Shown here: positions 37,961-46,041 of the stretch, piece after piece
Layout of the letters: each line of letters begins with the position of its first letter
How positions within the stretch are numbered: position 1 is the stretch's first letter
From: Schlesneria paludicola DSM 18645
GTDB lineage: Bacteria > Planctomycetota > Planctomycetia > Planctomycetales > Planctomycetaceae
Assembly (NCBI RefSeq): GCF_000255655.1
Contig: NZ_JH636435.1
Span: 560,209 to 624,208 of the forward strand
Length of the DNA: 64,000 nt
Reading direction: 5' to 3'
Program-made: the position numbers and the translations under genes
Notes under the pieces: model-generated
Told to the model about the DNA's origin: nothing
Database searches by the model: none
What the model saw: only the letters and a program-made list of their open reading frames with translations

Positions 37961-40261
37961 ATGGCAGGAAATGGAGACAGTAAAAGCATGGAATTGGCAA
38001 ACCGAGCTCACACATCGTCGGTCCGAGCCGATCTAACGGCGGGACTTGTCGTCTTTATTGTTGCATTGCCCTTGTGCCTGGGCTTAGCAATGGCATCCAA
38101 CGCTCCATTGATCGCGGGGATTCTCGCCGGGATCGTTGGCGGAATTCTGGTCGGACTCCTCAGTGGATCCCAGACCAGCGTCAGCGGTCCAGACGCAGGC
38201 TTGACGGTTATTGTCGCCGCTCAGATCGCAGCCCTCGGTTCATTCGAGGCATTCTTGCTCGCCGTCGTCGTGGCTGGTGCAATTCAAATTGTGCTCGGGA
38301 TTTTGCGAGCGGGGTTTATCGCCGCTTTTTTCCCCTCGAGCGTCGTCCAGGGATTGCTCGCCGCCATTGGAGCGCTGCTGATTCTGAAGCAGATTCCTCA
38401 CGTCTTGGGTCGCGACACGGACCCCGAAGGTGAGATGTCCTTCTTCCAACCTGACCATCAGAATACCTTCTCCGAAATTCTCGAACTCTTGGGTGGCATT
38501 CAACCCGGTGCGGCCGTCATTGGGCTGTGCTCATTAGCCATCCTGAAATATTGGGACCAATCAAAGCCGCTCAGACGAACGGGAATCCCGGGCCCTCTGG
38601 TGGTGGTGATACTTGGGATTCTGATGGGCCAGGTGTTCGGACAACTCGGCGATTTTTGGGCCATTGCCGACAGCCACATGGTTCAGGTTCCTGTCGCGGC
38701 CAGTTACGCGGGCTTCTTCCAGTTCCTGCGTTCACCCGACTTCACCCAGTGGACCAATCCCGCGGTCTATCAAGCCGGCCTGACCATTGCGATTGCGGCC
38801 TCGCTCGGAACGCTCCTGAATCTGGAAGCCGTCGACCGGGTGGATCCGCTTCACCGAAATTCCCCTCCCAGCCGTGAACTTCTCGCACAGGGAGTCGGAA
38901 ATCTGACACTTGGATTGATCGGAGGAATTCCAGTCACATCCGTCATCGTCCGCAGCTCCGTGAATATCAATGCGGGAGGAAAGACGAAACTCTCGGCCAT
39001 ATTCCACGGCATTCTCATGCTGGTTTGCGTGGTCGTTTTCCCACGATATCTCAACTTTATTCCACTGTCATGCCTCGCCGCGATCCTGTTGATCACGGGG
39101 TCGAAGCTGGTCAGTCCGCAGATTATCAAGCAGATGTGGAAACAAGGACGATATCAGTTCGTCCCATTCGTCGTGACGATGCTGGCCATCATCCTGACCA
39201 ATCTGGTCACGGGAATCCTCATCGGATTGGCCGTCAGCGTCGCCTTCATTCTGAACAGTAACCTGCGACGTCCCATCCGTCGAATTGTCGAAAAGCATCT
39301 CGGCGGGGAAGTCCTTCGCATCGTGCTGGGAAACCAGGTCAGCTTTCTCAACCGCGCAGCGCTGGAAAAGATCCTGAACGATCTGCCCGCTGGAACGCAC
39401 GTCTTACTGGATGCGGAAACGACGGATTACATCGACCCCGATGTTTCTGCGTTAATCCGCGAATTCAAGGACCATGCCGCTCCAATTCGCGGCATCCAAG
39501 TGAGCGTTCGGGGTTTTCAGGAGAAGTATCATCTGCAGGACGAAATTCAGTTCGTGGATTACTCAACGCGGCAATTGCAGGAGCAACTAACTTCGACGCA
39601 GGTCCTGCAGATCCTGAAAGAGGGCAATCTGCGATTCCTGACCGGACAACGATTGACGCGTGACTATGGTCGTCAGTTGCACGCAACATCCCAAGCACAG
39701 AACCCGATTGCGATCGTGCTCAGTTGTATCGATTCGCGAACTCCGGCAGAGATCGTCTTTGACTTGGGTATTGGCGACATCTTCAGCGTCCGCGTGGCAG
39801 GCAATGTCATCAGTCCAAAGGTCCTTGGGAGTCTGGAATATGCTTCCCGGGTCGTCGGTTCAAAACTGATTGTCGTCATGGGACACACCCGCTGCGGGGC
39901 GGTCACAGCGGCAGTCAACCTGTCGAGTTCAACGGAGACCGTCGAACAGGCAACGGGTTGTCAGCACCTGCAACCGATCATTCAAGACATCCAGCAATCG
40001 ATCGATCCAACAATGTCGATCCATTACGAACAGGCGACACCCGACGAGAAAACGACCATGGTCGAGACAGTGGCGATCCGCAACGTCGAACGCAGCGTCG
40101 AAAAGATCCTTCAGGAAAGCCAGACGATCAGCAAGTTGGTCGACGAAGGACGCGTCGCGGTGGTGGGTGCAATCTTCGACGTCCGAACGGGGAAGATTCA
40201 CTTCCTGAATAGTGCCGCCACATCGCAACACACCACGCCGGAACCGGCATTGACCGAGTAG
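37961..40261 (+). CDS. SulP anion transporter fused to STAS and beta-carbonic anhydrase
   Basis: A 766-residue fusion. Residues about 20-435 are a SulP transporter with ten or more membrane segments (opening DLTAGLVVFIVALPLCLGLA; SGPDAGLTVIVAAQ). Residues about 445-540 are a STAS domain (VLLDAETTDYIDPDVSALIREF). Residues about 545-750 are a beta-carbonic anhydrase with the full zinc set: C589 and D591 in SCIDSR, H642 and C645 in GHTRCGA. The likely role is bicarbonate (or sulfate) uptake coupled to CO2/bicarbonate conversion at the inner face. ATG 37988 has a GGAG site upstream and is an alternative start. A 15-base stem hairpin follows. Confidence 0.92.
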   Translation: MAGNGDSKSMELANRAHTSSVRADLTAGLVVFIVALPLCLGLAMASNAPLIAGILAGIVGGILVGLLSGSQTSVSGPDAGLTVIVAAQIAALGSFEAFLLAVVVAGAIQIVLGILRAGFIAAFFPSSVVQGLLAAIGALLILKQIPHVLGRDTDPEGEMSFFQPDHQNTFSEILELLGGIQPGAAVIGLCSLAILKYWDQSKPLRRTGIPGPLVVVILGILMGQVFGQLGDFWAIADSHMVQVPVAASYAGFFQFLRSPDFTQWTNPAVYQAGLTIAIAASLGTLLNLEAVDRVDPLHRNSPPSRELLAQGVGNLTLGLIGGIPVTSVIVRSSVNINAGGKTKLSAIFHGILMLVCVVVFPRYLNFIPLSCLAAILLITGSKLVSPQIIKQMWKQGRYQFVPFVVTMLAIILTNLVTGILIGLAVSVAFILNSNLRRPIRRIVEKHLGGEVLRIVLGNQVSFLNRAALEKILNDLPAGTHVLLDAETTDYIDPDVSALIREFKDHAAPIRGIQVSVRGFQEKYHLQDEIQFVDYSTRQLQEQLTSTQVLQILKEGNLRFLTGQRLTRDYGRQLHATSQAQNPIAIVLSCIDSRTPAEIVFDLGIGDIFSVRVAGNVISPKVLGSLEYASRVVGSKLIVVMGHTRCGAVTAAVNLSSSTETVEQATGCQHLQPIIQDIQQSIDPTMSIHYEQATPDEKTTMVETVAIRNVERSVEKILQESQTISKLVDEGRVAVVGAIFDVRTGKIHFLNSAATSQHTTPEPALTE

Positions 40262-40284
40262 TTCTTCATCGTGGCAAGCGAAAT

Positions 40285-40332
40285 CACGTTGAGCACGGCG
40301 TGACGGCTTCCAGCGATGCCGTGCTCGACGTG
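40285..40332 (+). terminator. Terminator-like hairpin after the SulP fusion
   Basis: CACGTTGAGCACGGC (40285-40299) pairs with GCCGTGCTCGACGTG (40318-40332) over 15 bases with a single T-G wobble; the loop is 18 bases. It starts 23 bases after the stop codon. The following T-content is modest, so it may act as an mRNA-stabilising end or an imperfect terminator. Confidence 0.65.
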
Positions 40333-40462
40333 ACAGTCGTATTGTGTTTCCTCGGAAGGTCAATGCCGCGGCACGTCACAACATCGTGTTCCCATGACGC
40401 ATGATCAACAGGTTCCCACGCAGTACCTCATCGTTCCTGGCCATCAAAATCGTTCACGGCCA

Positions 40463-41740
40463 TCAATTATTGGGAAGGATCAGATGTGACTTGGGATGAT
40501 TCGCAAAGGGCCAGTCACCTGGTTGATAGGCGACATTCAGTTCCGGAGTCTCGAATCGTTGATGCGACTCAGCAAGGCTATGCATGGCACGATCCAGCAC
40601 GCCAGTGGTCAGCAGAGTTCGCTCGACTGGAGAGACGGCCCGGCCCGTTCGGATTGTCTGTTCGAAGGCATCGACCAAGTATGCAAAATGGCCGTAAGGC
40701 GGACCGGGCTGCAACGCGAACAGCGTGGCGAGGGGTTCCGGACGTCCTTTCAGCTTGACCGCCGCCGCGAACTGCGAAGCGAGCCCTTCGGCAATGAGGG
40801 TCGCGGACTTCAATCCGTCGCGGTGTTCGACAAGATATGCCGCGGAGTTCGGATTGTTCCTCCACGTGTCATTGTCTTTCGGAGCGCCCGGAAGAACCTT
40901 CAATGCCGCTTCGAACAGTTCCCGCGACCAACGCCCATCGTGCTCTGCCTGTTGAATGCCGTCACCTTGAACGGCCTGCACCGACGAAACACCGGTTTCT
41001 CCGCCGCGGCGGCGTTCGATTAAGCTTTGCAGCGCTTCGAGCGCGTGGTACCCGTACGCCTCGAGGCCACCGTAACCAACCCCAACCGCAGCCTCGATCT
41101 CACATCCAAGAGGTAAATCCAGTACCGGTTGTCTCCATGCCAAAGGAACGGACGACCCCGCCAGAAATGGGAAATTCATCGCACGCGCGGTCTCGTACAT
41201 CGCGAGAGCTTCATCCCATCGATACGACAGGTGCTTGTCGTTAAAGACGGGCACAGCTTTTCCGCAGCGGCGGAAGGTTGCCACAATTTCGTCGAAGAAA
41301 CGCTTTCGAGGATACATGTGTTGTTTGGTGTCTGGTGTGTAGGGATAGATCCCATGCTCACCGACACTCAAGACTCCCGCGACCTGAACTTCATTGGTCC
41401 CCAAGGTCACCGCATCGTCGATCGACGATGCCAATCGAAAACCATATTTCTGAGCAAGCGGGCGGCACAGATCTTTCGCTGCGAACTGATCCGTAAAGAC
41501 AGAAACGAGCTTTAGACCAGGGCCAGGCCCACCATCTTGGCGGTATCCCTCGAGAATCTTGCCCAGAATCACATCGGCGTGACTTGCGGTTCTGTATTCC
41601 GTGATCACACCCGCGACGGGCAACGGTTCGGCTTCCTTCGCCATCGCACGGATCGGCCAAAGTAGCGCGCCCGGCACCATCGCACCAAGCCCCGCAGCGG
41701 CCGCCGACTTCAATACCTTGCGCCGATTCAGATGCAACAT
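40463..41740 (-). CDS. Tat-exported protein of an uncharacterised family (paralogue 1)
   Basis: 425 residues from ATG 41740 (MLHLNRRKVLKSAAAAGLGAM), with GGGAA 8 bases upstream; ATG 41755 is possible. The N-terminus is a Tat-type signal. After it comes an alpha/beta part opening VAGVITEYRTASHADVILGKI, then VGEHGIYPYT, RFFDEIVATF, VPVFNDKH, PFLAGSSVP, YGYHALEALQSLIERRRGGE and VERTLLTTGVLDRA. Its paralogue at 52545 shares these motifs in the same order over the whole length. The fold impression is of a Rossmann-like half and a Gfo/Idh/MocA-like C-terminal half, but no nucleotide-binding glycine motif is evident, so I assign no function. It stands alone on the minus strand. Confidence 0.8.
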   Translation of the reverse strand: MLHLNRRKVLKSAAAAGLGAMVPGALLWPIRAMAKEAEPLPVAGVITEYRTASHADVILGKILEGYRQDGGPGPGLKLVSVFTDQFAAKDLCRPLAQKYGFRLASSIDDAVTLGTNEVQVAGVLSVGEHGIYPYTPDTKQHMYPRKRFFDEIVATFRRCGKAVPVFNDKHLSYRWDEALAMYETARAMNFPFLAGSSVPLAWRQPVLDLPLGCEIEAAVGVGYGGLEAYGYHALEALQSLIERRRGGETGVSSVQAVQGDGIQQAEHDGRWSRELFEAALKVLPGAPKDNDTWRNNPNSAAYLVEHRDGLKSATLIAEGLASQFAAAVKLKGRPEPLATLFALQPGPPYGHFAYLVDAFEQTIRTGRAVSPVERTLLTTGVLDRAMHSLAESHQRFETPELNVAYQPGDWPFANHPKSHLILPNN

Positions 41741-41955
41741 GTCGGTTGTTCCCATACTGCGACCACGCACATTTCAAAAAACATTCGGATGCCGCGTCAC
41801 AAGGTGTCTACCGCAAAGCGCCGGCACTTCCGTAGAATCTTGAGCATAAGGCGATCAATCCTCATGTCAATTTCCAGCCATTGTTTCGCGAGCAATCCAT
41901 TCAAGGTTCATCACGAGGCAAGGGAATCAAGCACTTCTCCAGTTGAGGTCAGTCG

Positions 41956-43167
41956 ATGCAATGGAATCTTCGGCGATGGCTGCCAATTGTGACTTTGGCG
42001 ATCTGCAGTACTGCCATTGCGACATCCTCAGCAGCCGAGCCTGATACAGCAAGAACGCCGAAGTACCTGATCGGCTACATGGGTGTCGGAGGCAATGGGA
42101 CCGAGGTCGCACATGTCCTGGGCTTCATTTGTCCTGATGGATCGGGCGAGAGATACCCGGACTTCGGGCACCCCGAACAAAAGAGTTGGGTATTTGGTCC
42201 CCTGTTCGCGGACGGACGCAGAATCGTGCTGTGCAGTTACGAAGATGTCGATCGCACGAAAGTTCGCTCGGGAAAAGTGGTCACACATGACTGGATCTAC
42301 GACCTGATCACAGGCCAATTGATTCCGGCGCTCGAGAAACATCGCCCGGCCGACCAAATGCGTCCCTATCATTTGCTACCTGGAGACCAGCGCGTCATTG
42401 AGACCGCCTATATTGGCAACGAAGAACGAATCTTTATCAAGGATCTGGATGGCGGGAATTCCGAAGAGCTCACAACCGAGGGTGGCGGATTTCACTATGC
42501 GCTGTCGCTTAGTCATGATGCACGCCGGCTGGCATGCCATGTCACCGGAGGACTGCCAAGCTTCTACAATCCAGGATTCTACTCGATCAACGTCTTCGAT
42601 CTGCAGTCGAAGAAACGAGTCCTCGTCGCGGGCCAGACGGAGCATCTCTACTTTGGGCCACAGTGGTCACCTGATGATCGCCAGTTGGCTTACCTGGATT
42701 GCCAGGCCGTGAAAGATCCAGCACACTTTCGTGCGGACCTGTGTGTCGGACAGGCTGACGGTTCCGGCAACCGCGTCATCACCCAGGGACAGCCACACTG
42801 GTTTGGAACACCGTTTGGATCGAACATGACGGAATGGGCCCCCGATGGCAAAACGGTGACGTTCACGCGGCTTCGATCCCATTCGACGCGCGACATGGCA
42901 CAAGGGGGCGCTCAAATCTGCCTGCTGAATCCATCGACCGGAGACATCAAGGAATTAACCCCTGCGGAAGAGGGAACTTGGGACTATCGTGCCACGTGGC
43001 ATCCTGATGGGCATCAGATCGCCTTCGCGCGAGTCCGCCAAAAGGGGCCTCGCACTCTCTGGATTATGGATGCGGATGGCTCCAATCCCAAACCTCTAAC
43101 TGAGGGCTATCATCATAAAGGCGCCGACCATTTCCGCTGGCTGCGTGTCGACGACGCCGTTCGTTGA
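41956..43167 (+). CDS. Exported TolB/WD40-like beta-propeller protein
   Basis: 403 residues with signal peptide (RRWLPIVTLAICSTAIATSSAAEP). Repeated propeller blades with the TolB-type phrase WSPDDRQLAYLD, WAPDGKTVTFTR, WHPDGHQIAFAR and IMDADGSNPKPLTEG are visible from about residue 110 on. ATG 41956 follows GAGG with good spacing. TolB-like propellers mediate protein interactions, and some related proteins are oligogalacturonate lyase-like; catalytic residues are not evident. It precedes the sensor kinase gene by 96 bases on the same strand. Confidence 0.82.
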   Translation: MQWNLRRWLPIVTLAICSTAIATSSAAEPDTARTPKYLIGYMGVGGNGTEVAHVLGFICPDGSGERYPDFGHPEQKSWVFGPLFADGRRIVLCSYEDVDRTKVRSGKVVTHDWIYDLITGQLIPALEKHRPADQMRPYHLLPGDQRVIETAYIGNEERIFIKDLDGGNSEELTTEGGGFHYALSLSHDARRLACHVTGGLPSFYNPGFYSINVFDLQSKKRVLVAGQTEHLYFGPQWSPDDRQLAYLDCQAVKDPAHFRADLCVGQADGSGNRVITQGQPHWFGTPFGSNMTEWAPDGKTVTFTRLRSHSTRDMAQGGAQICLLNPSTGDIKELTPAEEGTWDYRATWHPDGHQIAFARVRQKGPRTLWIMDADGSNPKPLTEGYHHKGADHFRWLRVDDAVR

Positions 43168-43263
43168 TGCACAAGACCTCTGTCGATCGTATTCGTATCG
43201 GCGGCCTCGTCGGAGCGCCGTCCATAAACCTAATAGTCTGACTCAGACACCGAGATTCGCCTG

Positions 43264-44640
43264 GTGAAACTGCCGATTCGCGACCAGATTCTTTGGCCAC
43301 TGCTGGGACTGCTGCTCGTTGCAGTGGCGGCAAACGCCTTGTTTTCGGCCTGGTGGATTTCCGCACGGAACCGTCAGGCTCTCGAAGCACGACAACGTCA
43401 GATTTTCGGCGTTCTGGACGACGCGAGTTTTCCACTCTCGACGAACGTGATGGCCAAACTGCGGCAACTCACCGGCGATGAGTTCCTGATCTGGGACACG
43501 GTTCAACGGCAAGTCATGGTGGGAACGCTGCAGTTGCCGGAAGCCACTGACCGCAACCTGATCGAGAGTTTGGATTCCGTTCCCGAAGGAGAACCTCAAC
43601 GACGCACGATTTTGGACAAAACATACCTCGTCCGTGCAAGTCGCCTTCGAGGAGCCTCATTGACACGTCTGCTGATTCTCACACCGGACGATCGTGTGCG
43701 CGACGCCGCTCGCGAAGCCGCCTGGGTTCCACTGGCAATCGGGTTCGCGACAATCGTTCTTTCGATCCCAATGACGATCCTGCTTGCATCGAGTTGGGCC
43801 CGACGAATTCATTCGATCGAGCAACATGTCGTTTCGATCGCAGATGGAGAATTTGGGCTCCAGATGAAAGCGGGACCAATCGACGACGAGGTGTCTCGAT
43901 TGGTCGCCAGCATCAATTCGATGAGCCGCCAGTTGAGCGCCATGCGAGAGCAACTCATTCAGGGCGAACGAACACGTCTCGTTGCACAATTGGCAGCAGG
44001 GTTCGCACACCAGCTTCGAAATGGATTGGCAGGGGCAAAACTAGCCATCCAACTACATGAAAGCCGCTGCTCACTGGCCGATGAAACGAGTCTGAAAGTG
44101 GCTCGAAATCAATTGGCGCTCGTCGAGGAAGAAGTCCGTGGCCTGCTCTCGTTGGGAAAAAGCGATATCCGCCCCCCGTCGCCCGTTGATTTAATCGACC
44201 TGCTGGATGTCGTCCACAGCCTGGTATCGCTGACCTGCGATCACCAGGGCGTGACCTTGGCCATGGACTCGGAAGATCAAGCGCCTCCAGTCATGGGACA
44301 TTCGGAAGGATTGCGAGCCGCCATCCTGAACCTGACCTTGAATGCGATCGACGCCGCGGGGCCAGGTGGGCATGTCTGGTTGACATTGAAGACCATTGGT
44401 GGGCAAAACATGCTATGGATCGAAGATGATGGAGCAGGGCCGCCACCCGAAATCGCCGCGTCACTCTTCGATTCGTTCGTGACCTCGAAACCTGAAGGAA
44501 TCGGACTGGGACTCACTGTCGCCACCACCGTGATTCAGGCCCACCACGGGAATCTCAACTGGAAACGCGTGGGCGCACGTACGCGATTTGAATTGATACT
44601 GCCGATTGCGGCCCCCGTTGGAGAAAGCGCACTGACATGA
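43264..44640 (+). CDS. NtrB-like sensor histidine kinase
   Basis: 458 residues starting at GTG 43264. A membrane segment near residues 10-32, a short extracytoplasmic domain, a second membrane segment near 155-177 and HAMP are followed by an H box AAGFAHQLRNGLAGAKLAIQ (H249) of the ZraS/NtrB-like kind and HATPase_c with LNLTLNAIDAAGPGG, IEDDGAGPP and GIGLGLTVATTVIQ. The stop overlaps the regulator ATG (ATGA), which indicates coupling. Signal unknown; an envelope signal is implied by the topology. Confidence 0.9.
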   Translation: MKLPIRDQILWPLLGLLLVAVAANALFSAWWISARNRQALEARQRQIFGVLDDASFPLSTNVMAKLRQLTGDEFLIWDTVQRQVMVGTLQLPEATDRNLIESLDSVPEGEPQRRTILDKTYLVRASRLRGASLTRLLILTPDDRVRDAAREAAWVPLAIGFATIVLSIPMTILLASSWARRIHSIEQHVVSIADGEFGLQMKAGPIDDEVSRLVASINSMSRQLSAMREQLIQGERTRLVAQLAAGFAHQLRNGLAGAKLAIQLHESRCSLADETSLKVARNQLALVEEEVRGLLSLGKSDIRPPSPVDLIDLLDVVHSLVSLTCDHQGVTLAMDSEDQAPPVMGHSEGLRAAILNLTLNAIDAAGPGGHVWLTLKTIGGQNMLWIEDDGAGPPPEIAASLFDSFVTSKPEGIGLGLTVATTVIQAHHGNLNWKRVGARTRFELILPIAAPVGESALT

Positions 44641-46022
44641 GCCGGATCTTAATTATCGACGATGAACCAGCCATTTGCTGGAGCTTGAAAGAGCGACTTG
44701 CTGACCAGGGGCATGACGTACGAATTGCAGCGTCTGTCGAACGTGCCGAGCAGGTTCTGAACGACTTCTCACCCGAAGTGATCACGTTGGATGTCCGATT
44801 ACCGGGCCAGGATGGCCTTTCGGCGATCCCAGAGTTTCGCGAGCGCCTGCCGGAGACCCCGATTGTCATCATGACGGCATTCGGCGATCTACAGACCGTG
44901 GTCGATGCCATGAGCCGAGGTGCGTTCGAGTACCTTGTCAAACCATTTGAACTGCCCGAGTTTCTGTCGGTTGTCTCTCGTGCGCTCCAGTCACGGGCAC
45001 TCGGAGCCAAGCCAGCCGTCAGCATTGTCACTGGTGATCAGATGGTCGGCCGCGGTCCCGCAATGCAGGCCGTCTTCAAACAGATCGCGCTCGTCGCTCC
45101 GACAGAATTTCCGGTGCTGATTACTGGTGAAACCGGAACCGGAAAAGAACTTGTCGCGGAAGCCATCCACCGCCACAGCCAACGTCGCACAGGCCCTTTC
45201 TTACGTGTGAGCCTCGCCAGCCTCAGCCCCAGCGTGATCGAGAGCGAGCTGTTTGGCCACGTGAAGGGGGCCTTCACAGGTGCCGTTGAAAACCGACCGG
45301 GCCTGTTCGATCTGGCCGAGAATGGGACAATCTTTCTCGACGAGATCGGCGAGACACCCTTGCCGATTCAGGTCAAGCTGCTGCGCGTCCTCGAATCACG
45401 CTGCTTCACCCGTGTCGGATCGGGAGAGGAGCGCACCACGAACGCTCGGCTTGTCGCGGCAACCAACCGAGACCTGACGTCCATGATCGCAGACGACTTG
45501 TTCCGAGACGACTTGTATCACCGACTGAAAGTTTTTGCATTTGAGCTTCCCCCGCTGCGCGCTCGACGAGAAGACCTGAAGCCACTCGTTGAATACTTCC
45601 TCTCGAGACATGGGTCCTCGGCGATCGCCTCGCTGACCGACGAGTTCTGGCAGGCGATCGAACAGCGCCCCTGGAACGGCAATGTCCGTGAGCTTCGCAA
45701 CGCAATTGATCATGCCGTCGTCTTGTCGCGCGGTGGCCCTCTGATGACGGAACATCTGCCGCCCGCCATCGGCCCTGTCTCGACCATGGTCAATCCGGGC
45801 AAACAATTGGGCGTGGCGGTTGCGGACTGGGTGCAGCAGCAGTTGTCCGAATCCAGCGAGCAATCCACGACCGATCTATACCGGCGGTTTTTGAATGTTG
45901 CCGAATCGGCGCTGTTTAGTGAAATCCTGACCCGAACGCAGCAGAACCGCAGTGCTGCGGCGAAATTACTGGGACTCGACCGCGCCACGTTGAGAACCAA
46001 ACTGGGTGCCAATGCCTCGTAA
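44637..46022 (+). CDS. NtrC-family sigma-54-dependent response regulator
   Basis: 461 residues. The receiver domain (1-120) has the DDE pair near the start and phospho-acceptor D52 in TLDVRLPGQDG. The AAA+ domain has Walker A GETGTGKE (about 163), the sigma-54 contact loop GAFTGA intact (about 211) and Walker B TIFLDEIGE. The C-terminal Fis-type helix-turn-helix is RSAAAKLLGLDRATLRTKLG. It is the cognate regulator of the kinase at 43264, and a sulfatase gene follows 19 bases later. It should activate sigma-54 promoters; a candidate lies at 47983-47997. Confidence 0.95.
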   Translation: MSRILIIDDEPAICWSLKERLADQGHDVRIAASVERAEQVLNDFSPEVITLDVRLPGQDGLSAIPEFRERLPETPIVIMTAFGDLQTVVDAMSRGAFEYLVKPFELPEFLSVVSRALQSRALGAKPAVSIVTGDQMVGRGPAMQAVFKQIALVAPTEFPVLITGETGTGKELVAEAIHRHSQRRTGPFLRVSLASLSPSVIESELFGHVKGAFTGAVENRPGLFDLAENGTIFLDEIGETPLPIQVKLLRVLESRCFTRVGSGEERTTNARLVAATNRDLTSMIADDLFRDDLYHRLKVFAFELPPLRARREDLKPLVEYFLSRHGSSAIASLTDEFWQAIEQRPWNGNVRELRNAIDHAVVLSRGGPLMTEHLPPAIGPVSTMVNPGKQLGVAVADWVQQQLSESSEQSTTDLYRRFLNVAESALFSEILTRTQQNRSAAAKLLGLDRATLRTKLGANAS

Positions 46023-46041
46023 CCGACAAGGACTAGACCAG

